The position numbers and the translations under genes were made by a program. Shown here one piece after another: positions 8,998 through 18,077 of a stretch of DNA of 64,000 bases. Source of the stretch: Tritrichomonas musculus (Eukaryota; Parabasalia; Tritrichomonadida; Tritrichomonadidae). Below the pieces are notes generated by a model, which worked only from the letters and a program-made list of their open reading frames with translations, did not search any database and was not told the DNA's origin. The stretch lies in the NCBI GenBank assembly GCA_039105265.1, contig JAPFFF010000011.1, positions 124,001 to 188,000 on the forward strand, given 5' to 3'. Within the stretch, counting starts at the first letter, position 1. Each line of letters starts with the position of its first letter.

Positions 8998-11297
8998 TGA
9001 AATAAAAATTAAAATGATATTTAGAATTTATAGATGTATTTAGATGTTTTTTTTACTTTCAGTTTACACAAACCTAATGTATTCTTTGACCATAGCCCAT
9101 TTGATAGATATCTAATAAGCTACTTGTATTTTATATATAGTCACTGTGGAAGCCCAGTCCCCTGGTTTTTTATTAAATATTTGACCTCTCCGAACATATT
9201 TTAATAATTTAATTGAAAATTTATATAGATAGTGCCTACCTTTCAACAATTTAGAAAAAAAGGATCCAAAGATAGGGGGGTCAACCGTAAAATTTTTGTC
9301 AAAATTTTAAAGCAAACTCAAAATCTGAGAATTTTTGTATAATAATTATAGAACTATATAGTTCATTGAATATACTATTTATTAAAAATATTTTTTCCTA
9401 ATTTTATCTATAGGGCCAAAAAAGGCAAAGCATTAAAGTTGTAATGACTTGTGATTTGAAAATTGAGTTATTTCTTAAAAATTTTCAGTAAAATCATTAA
9501 GATAATTAATAAAAGACTTTGTTCTGCCATTGAAATGATTATAAAACAGGTTTAAATGTGATAATTTTATAATTCTGCTCTTTAATTACATAAAAGTTAT
9601 ATTCTAAATGATTATATGAAATTGATGCAAATGTAATAAAAATATTAAAAAATAAGAGAGAAAATCTATTAAAAATCAATTTTATGATAGATTGAAATAT
9701 ATATCATTGATTATATTATTATGATATTTAAATAATTTAAATTGTGATTCAAAAATTAATTTTAAATTGATAACCTAAGCAAATAAATATTTTCATAATA
9801 ACCTTCTTGAATAAAACTTAAAATACTAATCAATTTGATTCAAATAATCGATTGATTTTTTTTTTAAACTTTTTTGGACAAAATTGAATGGAAATTGTAG
9901 AGCATTCAATTTTTTAAACTTTTTTGGATTTTTTTCTGAACTCAAACTTTTCAAAAAAAAGATAATAAAAAAAAGATAATGATTTTATAGCTTTATGGCT
10001 ATAAAATCATTTGCAAAGCATATTAAATAATAACTTTATATTTTTTATAAAAAATCATAATGATATAAGAGATAAATTTAGCAAGTTATATTAAAAAAAT
10101 AGTCAAAGATCTGCTTTTGAACTTATCTTAATACAAAGGATATCAAAAAAACACGAGATATGGAATTTCTTAAGGAGTTTATGGAAAGATGAGATAAATT
10201 ATTATTTACACAATACACTTATTTGTGCCTAGATATAAAAGCTCGCTGGGTTGGGAAATACCGAAAGTATTTGTCTTTTTGCATTAGAATTGACTTCTAA
10301 TCTGAAAATCAAAATATTTTCTCATTTCGTGAGAAAAAGAATGATCACATCATGCATCTGAACTACTTTGTTCTATGGTAAGATGTGGTTGTTTTTTGGG
10401 TCTGTTCTGGGAGAGATATAAGTGCTTATAAACTGACCGACTAATAAACCGCCAAAATATTCACAAAAAAATTGAGAACATTTTGTCCAAAAAAGTTTAA
10501 AAAAAAAAAAAACAATCAAATAATCATAAAAGCCACTTTTTTATAAAATGGTGAATTATGGTTAATTTTTTTTTTTTAATTTTCGAAAAGTTGTTGCCTT
10601 TTGTGGACCTATAGATGAAATTTAATAATAAATATTTTAAAATAAACTATATAAAGTAAGGAATATATTTCCATCATTTATTTATCATTATCTTTAAGGT
10701 ACAAATCTAGTACGTTATAAATTGAGAGAAAGAACGTTATATATTTGAGACCCCTTGCCCTATTGAAAAAGTTTTATTTTGAATGAGTGTCAGATTTGAA
10801 ATTCTGAACTTTATTTTTTTTTATAAAATAGAGCATATTAAGGTAAAGTATTCAATTTTTTGGCATTCAAAAAGTGAGTACTAAAAAAAGAGTTTTGTTA
10901 CAAATATCATGATTAAAAAAGATTTTGATTTAAACAATATTAATAAAAAACTATAATCTATAATATTTCATATTTGTTTGCTCTTAAATATTCTCATGAA
11001 TGTAGATATGATAAATGATATTCATGAGATCAAAAAGAGGGAGTTGAAAAAAAAAGGCTGATAAACCAGTTTTATTTGTATATATATATAAGAAATAAAT
11101 AAAAAAATCCCCAATCGCGACGTTAGATTCCTTTTTATTGTTGATGCATTTTTTTGAATACTTTATTTTTTATTCAATTAAATTTATTTTTACAACTCTC
11201 AATCAACTCAGAAAATCATTCACAATTTTCTGAGGCTTCAATTTTTTTCAATGATAATTAATTCAATTTTTTATCGGCGAATTAAAGTATTATTTTA
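8998..11297. other. Gene-free AT-rich spacer containing an inverted-repeat structure
   Basis: No credible gene lies between the stop at 8997 and the relic starting at 11298. The region holds a long imperfect inverted repeat (separate entry) with a patch of more complex sequence at 10140-10440 that may be a relic of coding DNA. T-rich stretches containing TTTTTTTGAATACTTTATTTTTTATTC near 11.15 kb resemble similar words near 2510 and 7185 and might be a recurring host promoter-proximal motif, but this is only an impression. Confidence 0.5.
9340..10665. repeat. Imperfect long inverted repeat, candidate foldback or MITE-like transposon relic
   Basis: The inner arms are 9841-9882 and 10482-10525: TTTAAACTTTTTTGGACAAAA on one side has its exact complement (TTTTGTCCAAAAAAGTTTAAA) on the other, extended by matching T/A runs and CAAATAATC-like words. 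The outer arms are 9405-9428 (ATCTATAGGGCCAAAAAAGG) and about 10594-10620, again complementary with a few changes, continuing outward through AT-rich sequence. The symmetry over about 1.3 kb is more than A/T bias explains. I see no transposase inside and no clear target duplication, so the class is unknown. Confidence 0.55.
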
Positions 11298-11954
11298 ATG
11301 AATACAAATGCATCCCAGCAACCGCTTTGCAATATACAATTATCTTATGAAAAAATATGTGAACAAAACAATTTATTAAATATAGAAGTTATGCAATTAA
11401 AAGGACAAATATCAATAATGGCAAATAATTATAGTATAATGGAAGCCAGCTACAATAAACTAAAATCGGAAAATCGAAAATTATCGATTGAAATAAAAGA
11501 AATTAAAGCAAAAAACGACGATTTAAAAAAAGATATTTCAAAAAAAAGTTTATTTTTTTAAATACATTAGGCAACTTCAGGAAATAAATATCTTAAAATC
11601 CCAAATAAATGATCTCAAAAGAGAAGAACAAGAAATAAAAGACAAATATATTATTGATTCAAATAGTTCTTTAAAAAGTGAAATTTGGTACGATAGTACA
11701 GAATATTTATTATTTCATAAAAATAATATTGAAATGTTTAACTTATTCATTGGTGAACTAATTGAAAATTCAAAAGTTCAAATATATGGAAGACGTTATT
11801 CAGACTTTTATAAAACAATATGCTTAGCTATATTTTTTTCTAATACAAGTACTTATAAAACATTACAAAAAATATTACCTATACCGTCAATTACTACATT
11901 ATATTATTTTTCAAATAAACAATTAACTGAATATAAACTAAGTTTTTTAATTGT
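11298..11954 (+). pseudogene. Frameshifted, truncated transposase-like gene interrupted by Maverick element 1
   Basis: The first frame (11298-11561) encodes a coiled-coil front, MNTNASQQPLCNIQLSYEKIC, with E/K/N-rich heptads. It ends just after a run of T (11553-11559), where the protein-like sequence continues in another frame (KYIRQLQEINILKSQINDLK) to about 11957, so a one-base indel in the homopolymer is likely. The second part contains GRRYSDFYKTICLAIFFSN, then TYKTLQKILPIPSITTLYY, which resembles the segment after the DNA-binding part of P-element/THAP-type transposases (YS...AYK.L...LPLPS..TL). It stops within three codons of the AG end at 11955, so it was cut by that insertion. Family assignment is inference. 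Confidence 0.55.
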
Positions 11955-11961
11955 AGTATGA

Positions 11962-12174
11962 TGAAAAGGGTGATTTTAGGACTAAGTCCCAAAACCCCCC
12001 TTTTTGCATCCCGCGCCTAGTGAAAGTACAACTGTCAAACTTTCGGTACAATTCTTATATCATTTTCATATATGATCTACAACAGGCGTGATTTTTCAAA
12101 AATTACACTCAGACTTGTTTTCAAAATCGAAATTTACATCATCGAGATCTAAAAATAATTCTCAACTCTTAATT
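11962..12174. other. Terminal non-coding part of element 1
   Basis: About 210 bases between the element end and the first gene. The terminal hairpin (11965-12006) is followed by GCATCCCGCGCCTAGTGAAAG, noticeably more GC-rich than the host. No open frame is seen. It probably belongs to the terminal inverted repeat, whose partner is outside the window. Confidence 0.4.
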
Positions 12175-12690
12175 TCATGGTCGAGTATTGTTCATAACGA
12201 TATCAAAACTTCTCTTTTCTTTTTGTTTTCGTATTTCATTTTCTGTTGGTGGAATTGCTGTATGTGATAACCACGAACTATAATAAGTAAAAGTTCCTGC
12301 ATCTGTGATTTCATTTCTGATTTCTACATATTTCATTCCACATTTCCACATCCATTTTTCACTCTTGTCTACTCTAATAAATAATCTTCCACATTTAAAC
12401 AACATTTCTAGCTCATAATTTGTTATGATTTCGTGTGTGCCAGTGTCAGAAGCTAGAGAGATACAAGTTACATATACATTACAGCTATCACGGCCTGGTT
12501 TTGCAAAATTATCTGGCATAGTCTGGTACTTATCTATGAAAACATATGTGGAATGTCCCTTTTCGAAATAACGAGTAGGGAAGTTCTGCTTTAGAACATT
12601 CATGATCGCAGTTGCTGTTAAACATCTATAACCATAATAAATTTTGTACTTTTCGATGTTTTTTGGTGTAATTATTGTTTTCTCTGCCAT
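12175..12690 (-). CDS. Element 1 hypothetical protein, 171 residues
   Basis: The frame starts with ATG at 12690 (MAEKTIITPKNIEKYKIYYG) and has no recognisable motif. It is a mixed alpha/beta-looking, aromatic-rich soluble protein (KCGRLFIRVDKSEKWMWKCG) with a charged C-terminal tail. It lies 84 bases downstream of the capsid gene on the same strand, the usual place for a virion or assembly protein, and could be a minor capsid protein. I see no homologue of it in elements 2-4. Confidence 0.7.
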   Translation of the reverse strand: MAEKTIITPKNIEKYKIYYGYRCLTATAIMNVLKQNFPTRYFEKGHSTYVFIDKYQTMPDNFAKPGRDSCNVYVTCISLASDTGTHEIITNYELEMLFKCGRLFIRVDKSEKWMWKCGMKYVEIRNEITDAGTFTYYSSWLSHTAIPPTENEIRKQKEKRSFDIVMNNTRP

Positions 12691-12774
12691 CTTTTTTTGT
12701 GTATGTGATAAAATTCAAAAAAGTTCAAACAAAAATAAAAATCCTCAAAATCACAATTCAAGAGCGCCCATAAT

Positions 12775-14695
12775 TTACTCATATCCAGCAGGGACACCTA
12801 CAGCATAATACTCTACACCATTTGTGCTCCAAGTCCAGTATGTATCGCTGCAAATCCAAGCTTCTGGTGCAGGTGGGTGTTGGTCTGGGTATTCTGGGTC
12901 TGGTATAAAGTAAGTGTCGTTCTCTCCTTGGTACATAGGTTGTCCTCTAAATGTGACTGTAATAGATGCTGTACCAGTGTCGATACCATCAAAGACATAG
13001 CCAGCATTACTTCTCTCCATTTGGAAGTTGATACCGAAAGAAGTACCATCACTTCTACAATTTGTGTATCTTTTCCCTGTAGCAGGATCATTAAGTGGCT
13101 GCGTGAAAGAATCCTCAAATTCCTGTGTTGCTTCTAAAGTTCCATCAAGTTCATTTGCTATAAGTTGATGTTGATAGAACCTTGCTGCACAAGTATCACT
13201 GAATTCAGTATCTGGGTATGTTCTTTTGTTAACTACAAGTTGAACATTTCTGTACATAATATTATCAAAGCAGGTGATATCTGCCGGCGATTTTGGAAAC
13301 ATCATCGTAATATTAGTAGCGTTACGAAGAGGTACAGACTTAGAGATTTCAAGTCCGTTTACCTTTGCACTTCCCTCAAAGATTTCTCGTGTTAATTCTT
13401 GTGCAGGTACTAGCAATGGTGTTTGTAATTCTCGAACTAAACCTTGGTATGTTTCTTGTTTTAGTCCAAATCCTGCCAAGTTGCTGCGTCCCAATTGTAT
13501 TGTGCCACTAAGGACATCTAGAGTTACTTTACCTACACTGAGGTTGATATTGTTGTCGCTATCTTTAACATCAGTAATTAAAGCTCCTTCTATTTTTTCC
13601 CTTATGATTTTTACATCATCTCCAGCACTGAGAACATAATCAGGATTGGCAGCAGCTATCATAGTCGCAAAAGTAGCTTTATTTATGTCCTCCTTTTTGA
13701 CTCCATATTTAGTGTAGTCAGCTTCTGTATAATGAAAGTCTATCGTCAAAGGTTCTGCTTCATCATTATGTGTGTCTGCCCTACTTGCTGGTTCTGTATC
13801 TGTGTAAGCTTTTCTTGCATGTAATCTTTGGTATTGTATGTGGAGAGTTTGTGTAGAGGCTGGCTTTTCTGAATAATGAACGACGATATTTGATGGTCTT
13901 CCTACTTGTGTGAACTTACGTGAGATAGGTACGACTGCCGGAATTTGTTCTGTAATTTCTTTATCCTCCAAGAACTGCAATGTTTCTTTTACAATATTTG
14001 GATTTATTTGACAGAAGAAACATTGCAGTTTTGACTTCCTCTTCTATTTCACCACAGATAGCATTTGGGTAGAGTTGCCATGCTTGAAGTACTAGTTGAT
14101 CTGTAAATGGAATTGTAAGCTCAATAGTGAAAGTATGTGGCTGTCCATCAGCTATGTCTACCAAGTCAATGTAAGTTCCACAGACAGATGGTGAGTATTG
14201 TGCAACGTTTTCCCAGATACTATGACTGAATTTACTAGAAGCTTTTGCATCTCTAGGTTTGATACTGTTATACGCGAAAGGCTCTCGTTGGAGATCATCT
14301 TGTCTGTAGGCTGTGAGGAGAGTACCATTTATCCAGAATCTACAGTCCTCATAGAATTCTACAGCATTTTTGAAACCAACAAAGATTTTCATAAGTCTGT
14401 TCTTATCTGCGGAAACATCTATAGGGTCTGATAATTTTATTCTGAAGTCGAGGAGTATAGTAGAAAACGACTTTTCTATTTGTGTTATTGTATGTCCTGA
14501 GTGTGTGAGTTTTATTCGTGTTTTAGTTCCAACAGGGAGAGGAGCATCTTTGTCTTTAAATTCTTCCATAATAAATGAAAAACTATTATCGCCGCCGTTT
14601 TTTTGTATTAAATTGCGCATCTTATTTTGGAAAAACCCGAGTACGTCTCCTTCATCATTTCCTAAATTCTTTACTTGAGCGTTGTGGAATGTCAT
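12775..14695 (-). CDS. Major capsid protein of element 1, split by a +1 frame change
   Basis: The front part (ATG at 14695 to a stop at 13961, 244 residues) and the back part (frame covering about 14000 down to 12775, 400 residues) together match the capsid proteins of elements 2 and 4b over the full length. The front shares the V/YGFK(N/D)A...YE...NG pattern and ends PNAICGEIE. The back shares GFGL...YQGLV...L.VPAQELT and ITMMFPKSPADITCFDN, equivalent to NFGI...YQALV...IFPTQILT and IFFLFPLKATDHTIFKN. The combined length near 640 is usual for Polinton double-jelly-roll capsids. The second frame has no ATG at its start, so it needs a frameshift or reflects a mutation. A perfect 16-bp inverted repeat (13973-13988 and 14015-14030) sits at the switch. 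Confidence 0.75.
13973..14030. repeat. Perfect 16-bp inverted repeat at the capsid-gene frame change
   Basis: AACTGCAATGTTTCTT at 13973-13988 and its exact complement at 14015-14030 are separated by 26 bases. A flanking GTCAAA word is repeated near the insertion. The arrangement could be a hairpin acting on translation, or the scar of a template-switch insertion: about 40 bases would account for the +1 frame change. Confidence 0.9.
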
Positions 14696-14738
14696 TTGTG
14701 TTTTCAAAAAAATTATCTTTTTCTACGAATTCAAAATC

Positions 14739-15050
14739 ATGGCTTTCGGAAGTTTCTTCAAAAAAATAGCAAAAGGCGTGAAAAATGTCGTAAGTAAAGC
14801 AGCACCTATAGTATCTAAAGTAGCAAAAGCAGTAGCTCCAGTCTTTGGGGGTACAGTAGGAAATGTTCTCAATACTGTTGGTAATTTTGCAGATAAGGCA
14901 GATGCTTGGGCAAATGGTGACAAAAATAATAACAATAATGATAGCCCTCCACAATTACAACCACAATATAGCAATCCACAATTAGGACTCATGCACAATA
15001 TGAGAAGACGCAGAAATCCAGGCAGATTTGATGTTCCTATGCTGAAGTAA
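14739..15050 (+). CDS. Small cationic core/pX-like protein of element 1
   Basis: The ATG at 14739 gives 103 residues; the open frame also extends upstream but this is the first ATG. MAFGSFFKKIAKGVKNVVSK begins an amphipathic, lysine-rich helix, followed by an alanine/valine-rich hydrophobic helix (residues 20-55), an N/D-rich linker, then a basic tail with RRRRNPGRFD. This layout is the same as the small protein between ATPase and capsid genes in elements 2, 3 and 4b (MGFKRF..., MGFFKKL...), and resembles adenovirus core/membrane-lytic minor proteins such as pX and pVI. A virion-core or membrane-disrupting role is inference. It is divergent from the capsid gene, 43 bases away. Confidence 0.65.
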   Translation: MAFGSFFKKIAKGVKNVVSKAAPIVSKVAKAVAPVFGGTVGNVLNTVGNFADKADAWANGDKNNNNNDSPPQLQPQYSNPQLGLMHNMRRRRNPGRFDVPMLK

Positions 15051-15108
15051 GGTAGGTCTGAATTCCTGGCATTTCTGATTTTACATTTATTATTTCTGGC
15101 ATTTATTT

Positions 15109-15243
15109 TTAGCAGTACAATTTTTTCCTCATTTCTTCATCTAACGGCGGATCTTCAGCAGGGAGTACAGCTTTTATTTCCACACACAATCGTAAAAATT
15201 CAACTACGATTAAACACGAAAGAAGAATATTTGTTATTATCAT
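15109..15243 (-). CDS. Small single-span membrane protein, 44 residues
   Basis: An ATG at 15243 opens a 45-codon frame, MIITNILLSCLIVVEFLRLC followed by VEIKAVLPAEDPPLDEEMRKKLYC and a stop. Residues 2-18 are a clear transmembrane helix or uncleaved signal, and the rest is an acidic then basic soluble tail with cysteines at 10, 20 and 44. It fills the otherwise empty space between two plus-strand genes and its start codon is 17 bases from the divergent start at 15261. Short size means chance cannot be excluded, but the compact hydrophobic N-terminus and good fit in the gap support it. Confidence 0.45.
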   Translation of the reverse strand: MIITNILLSCLIVVEFLRLCVEIKAVLPAEDPPLDEEMRKKLYC

Positions 15244-15260
15244 TTTTGTTTGAAATAAAG

Positions 15261-15596
15261 ATGACAGAAATCAAAATACTCCAGCCTATAACAAATTATA
15301 TAAAAGAATTTGATTCCCCAGACGAATTTAATTTATTTTACAACAAGCATAAGGAGGAAATAGATAGCACCACAACTCACAAACTTAATAAGCTCTATCA
15401 TATACGAGGTTACAGAATTACCAAAATCAAAGATGTTTTAATGCTGAAGAAGCACGAGGAGAAGGCCGAGTATGTAAAGAAGCACGAGGAGAAGAAGGAG
15501 GATCCAGAAATGAATGTGCAAGATGAGATACGCCAAATGAAAGAAACTATAAACAGGATCATACAATTCTTAAATCCTCCACAAGATAAATCATAA
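15261..15596 (+). CDS. Element 1 small protein with coiled-coil C-terminus
   Basis: The first ATG is at 15261, giving 111 residues (MTEIKILQPITNYIKEFDSP). A globular N-terminal part contains LYHIRGYRITKIKD, then comes a duplicated charged segment (KKHEEKAEYVKKHEEKKED) and a C-terminal helix ending in NPPQDKS. Its layout recalls the ~200-residue proteins upstream of the capsid genes in elements 2-4, which also have a short N-terminal domain with EGKYIVK and a C-terminal coiled coil. Homology is not demonstrated. It converges on the ATPase gene, 8 bases apart. Confidence 0.65.
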   Translation: MTEIKILQPITNYIKEFDSPDEFNLFYNKHKEEIDSTTTHKLNKLYHIRGYRITKIKDVLMLKKHEEKAEYVKKHEEKKEDPEMNVQDEIRQMKETINRIIQFLNPPQDKS

Positions 15597-15604
15597 GTAC
15601 AAGT

Positions 15605-16411
15605 TCATTTATTTTTTATTTTTGTTTCTCCTCCTTCTGTCACATGTACTATCATATAAGGACGTTTATTTTTCATTTCTGACATAGTTTTATACATATC
15701 ATAGAATTCTTCAAAAGTTAAGTTACTCGCGGACTGTGAATATATGAAGTGAAGTTGCTGTTTATTAAAGCACGGGAAGATAAATAATGTTGTGATTTCG
15801 TTCTTGATATGTGGTGCGAGTCCTTTCCATGATTGTATAAGCAAAAAGTAAGATATATTTGTGTGTCTGCAGCGTCGTAGTTGTTGTGAGAAATATGATT
15901 CTGGTGCCGCGAACAATTTTGAATTTGCTATATCATCAAAGAGTATAAGAGTATGTAGGGTATCTTTGCTGAAATCATGAACGTGCAATACTTGTAGCAT
16001 ATCCTCCTTCTGATCATCATCTATTTTTTCCTCTAAATTTTCTCTCTTTATCATATAGTACAGGTTCTTAGCCGATATTAATTCTTGAATAGCGTCCTTA
16101 CAATTTTTCTCACTTATTACTATATACGGGATTTGAATAAATGTTTTCAGTGACTGCCAACTTTTATCATTCTCATCTCCGTTCTTCGTAACATATATTA
16201 ACAAATGGTGTGTACTAAGAAGTGATATTTTTATGATTTCCTGTAGTGCTATCACAGTTTTCCCCATAGACTGTTTTCCTACTATAACATTCACAGAGTT
16301 GTAGCGAACATCTATATCACTGTGGATTTCATCTATGCTGCTGCCACTTAAGTTATTTTTGTTTATCTCCAGTGCTTGTGATACTATGTCATGAACTTTT
16401 TCTAGACTCAT
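15605..16411 (-). CDS. Genome-packaging ATPase (FtsK/HerA-type) of element 1
   Basis: The first ATG is at 16411, giving 268 residues. The Walker A motif VGKQSMGKTVIAL is near residue 50, and Walker B is LILFDDIANSKLF near 165. A conserved QLRRCRHTNISYFLLIQSW, equivalent to LTKTRHYNITCIMAFQ in the other elements, supplies the sensor/arginine region. These are the signatures of A32/HerA-like packaging ATPases of Polintons, adenovirus-like and nucleocytoplasmic viruses, which pump DNA into capsids. It is divergent from the ATPases of elements 2-4 outside the motifs, supporting a separate lineage. Confidence 0.85.
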   Translation of the reverse strand: MSLEKVHDIVSQALEINKNNLSGSSIDEIHSDIDVRYNSVNVIVGKQSMGKTVIALQEIIKISLLSTHHLLIYVTKNGDENDKSWQSLKTFIQIPYIVISEKNCKDAIQELISAKNLYYMIKRENLEEKIDDDQKEDMLQVLHVHDFSKDTLHTLILFDDIANSKLFAAPESYFSQQLRRCRHTNISYFLLIQSWKGLAPHIKNEITTLFIFPCFNKQQLHFIYSQSASNLTFEEFYDMYKTMSEMKNKRPYMIVHVTEGGETKIKNK

Positions 16412-16438
16412 TTTGCTGTTGGTAAATTGGGAAAGCAC

Positions 16439-16584
16439 AGTAGCGGCAAAAATAAATAACTCTCACTTATGGGCGAGCCTTATCATTTCCTCTCATTTAT
16501 GGTTCCCCTTCTTACTGTCTTCTTTGTGGTGGTGGTTGTGCATTTTGATCATATGGAATGTTATTAGCTTGGCAGTATTGTATG
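16439..16584. mobile_element. Possible truncated element end between elements 1 and 2
   Basis: AGTAGCGGCAAAAATAAATA begins immediately upstream of the ATPase of element 1, and another AGTAG word begins at 16585. If 16439 is a true end, the 146 bases are the terminal part of an element invaded by element 2; otherwise they are the 5' flank of the element 1 ATPase. No gene is present. The call rests only on the AG start and the change of gene content on either side. Confidence 0.25.
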
Positions 16585-16730
16585 AGTAGATACCCTAAGG
16601 GTGGCGTCTGATACTACGTATCATCTGCCCCCCCTTAAGATGAAACTCCATACCTTTTGACATTTCTACGTCATAGCACTTTCAATGTGAAACCTCATGT
16701 CAAAACTTAACACGTCACCTCACGTTAAAC

Positions 16731-16781
16731 TCATGTCATCACCTCATGTCATCACCTCATGTCATCACCTCATGTCACACG
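16731..16781. repeat. 13-bp tandem repeat near the left end of element 2
   Basis: TCATGTCATCACC is repeated three times perfectly and once partly, with degenerate copies upstream from about 16690 (CACGTCACCTCACGTT). It lies between the terminal repeat and the first gene, as do 13-14 bp satellites in elements 4a and 4b. It contributes in-frame codons upstream of the first gene but not a plausible protein start. Confidence 0.85.
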
Positions 16782-16848
16782 CCACATATCACGTCACACA
16801 ACGGTTCACATAACGTGGTTCAACTGTAAAGTGTTTAAACAACTTCAA

Positions 16849-18051
16849 ATGAATTATCGAAGAGATGCTCGTTCAGATGAATCAATACCATTACCTATTG
16901 AAACGGTGTATAACTCTGTTAAGGATGCTGTAACTACCATAAATGAAGATGGACATGAAGATTACTTTCATAATGACATTAAACATTTCAATCGAATCTA
17001 TTTTAAGTATCCACCTGAATGGATTACATCTAATGTTGGTGAGAAGATAATTGGTGTACGTAACATGAAAATCAGTATAAGACAATGCATACGATTAAGG
17101 TTTGTATTGTATATTCGTAAATATAAACAAGATAAATTTAATGAATTAGCTGAAGGCTTGTATGATTTCATTGGTAATTTGAATGATGAACAGATTCAAA
17201 CTGTCATTAATCGTATGGAAAGAGAAGATTGTAAAGTGTTTAAAGTTTATTATTGCAATGATATATTTGATAATGTAAATGATTTCATTGAAGATTTGAA
17301 TGATGCAATTGATAATGTAAATATATATGATAAACTCTATAGAAATGTACTTAAATCGGCTCAATCAAATGATAATAAGATTGCAGCACTAGACCAATTG
17401 AATGAAGATATGGATGATCACACCATCATATGTTTACGAAACCATATTCCATTCCATCTTGATAGGGAAAATGATACTGATATATATGAAGAGATTGGTA
17501 ATGAAATAAGGTTAACCATTAATTCTCGTGAAAATGACGAATACTATGTTGATTTCATGATGACTGCTGATAATGATGATGCAACCTATAAGAAATTCTA
17601 TATGTGGGATAATGTTAATGACGAACCTTTACCATATAGTGTTATCAATCCAGGTGAATTAGATCTTAATATATACGATGATGATACAGTTAATGATAGA
17701 TTTGAGTTTGATACAGCGTGTTACTTTCATATTGGCGATTACAACCCATATCGTAATAGCATTCATTATATAACTAAGTTCCATCGTAAATTAATATTCA
17801 AACACATACTAACCAACTTACAATGTGAAGTAGCAGCATCATTTGCATCACAATCCAACCATAACCTCATTGGAAGAACTAATGAAGCATACACCCCAAT
17901 CAAATACTATAAGTTGAATGACAATGATGATAAATTCTGGATTGAACTCTACGATAGAAATGAAATAGATATACCAGTTGCATTTGAAGACTTCTTTGTG
18001 TTTACAATGGATGTAGTACTATTACAGAATCGTAAGTTAATATATACTTAA
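16849..18051 (+). CDS. Conserved Maverick protein, candidate minor capsid (penton-like) protein, element 2
   Basis: I chose the ATG at 16849 (MNYRRDARSDESIPLPIETV), giving 400 residues, because the upstream extension is translated satellite and homologues start there. It aligns with the first gene of elements 3 and 4b: shared PPEWxTxNxGExIIGVRN near residue 60, a long variable D/N-rich middle, and a C-terminal block with CxVxxSxAxQxxHNxIG, PIKYYKLN and FWIELYxxRxxxIPV. The C-terminal pattern (YYKLN...F.VEF..G....IPI.IP..E.F...M.F) is strand-rich and reminiscent of penton-type minor capsid proteins of Polintons and adintoviruses. The penton assignment is inference; membership of a conserved element family is certain. 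Confidence 0.7.
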   Translation: MNYRRDARSDESIPLPIETVYNSVKDAVTTINEDGHEDYFHNDIKHFNRIYFKYPPEWITSNVGEKIIGVRNMKISIRQCIRLRFVLYIRKYKQDKFNELAEGLYDFIGNLNDEQIQTVINRMEREDCKVFKVYYCNDIFDNVNDFIEDLNDAIDNVNIYDKLYRNVLKSAQSNDNKIAALDQLNEDMDDHTIICLRNHIPFHLDRENDTDIYEEIGNEIRLTINSRENDEYYVDFMMTADNDDATYKKFYMWDNVNDEPLPYSVINPGELDLNIYDDDTVNDRFEFDTACYFHIGDYNPYRNSIHYITKFHRKLIFKHILTNLQCEVAASFASQSNHNLIGRTNEAYTPIKYYKLNDNDDKFWIELYDRNEIDIPVAFEDFFVFTMDVVLLQNRKLIYT

Positions 18052-18077
18052 TAACATTTTTACTTTGCATTGATCAA

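Larger units (their letters stand above)
11955..16438. mobile_element. Maverick/Polinton-like element 1, left part, divergent lineage
   Basis: It starts 5'-AGTATGATGAAAAGGG immediately after the host transposase relic. The first 60 bases fold on themselves (AAAAGGG...GGACT/AAGTCC...CCCCCCTTTT), as do the other element ends in this window. It carries a double-jelly-roll major capsid gene, a packaging ATPase, a small basic core-like protein and three small proteins, but no integrase or polymerase; those presumably lie beyond the next insertion. Its proteins are only distantly related to those of elements 2-4, and its gene directions differ. The right boundary is where another AGTAG sequence begins, just upstream of the ATPase start codon. 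Confidence 0.6.

Noticed and set aside
12877-13639. Several plus-strand frames of 76-121 codons opposite the element 1 capsid gene
   Set aside because: The minus strand encodes the capsid homologue; these are its antisense shadows.
16731-16781. Possible CRISPR array
   Set aside because: Units are contiguous 13-bp tandem repeats without spacers, and the genome is eukaryotic.
16759-16848. N-terminal extension SSPHVTRHISRHTTVHITWF of the element 2 penton-like protein
   Set aside because: It is translated satellite sequence; homologues begin at the equivalent of the ATG at 16849.
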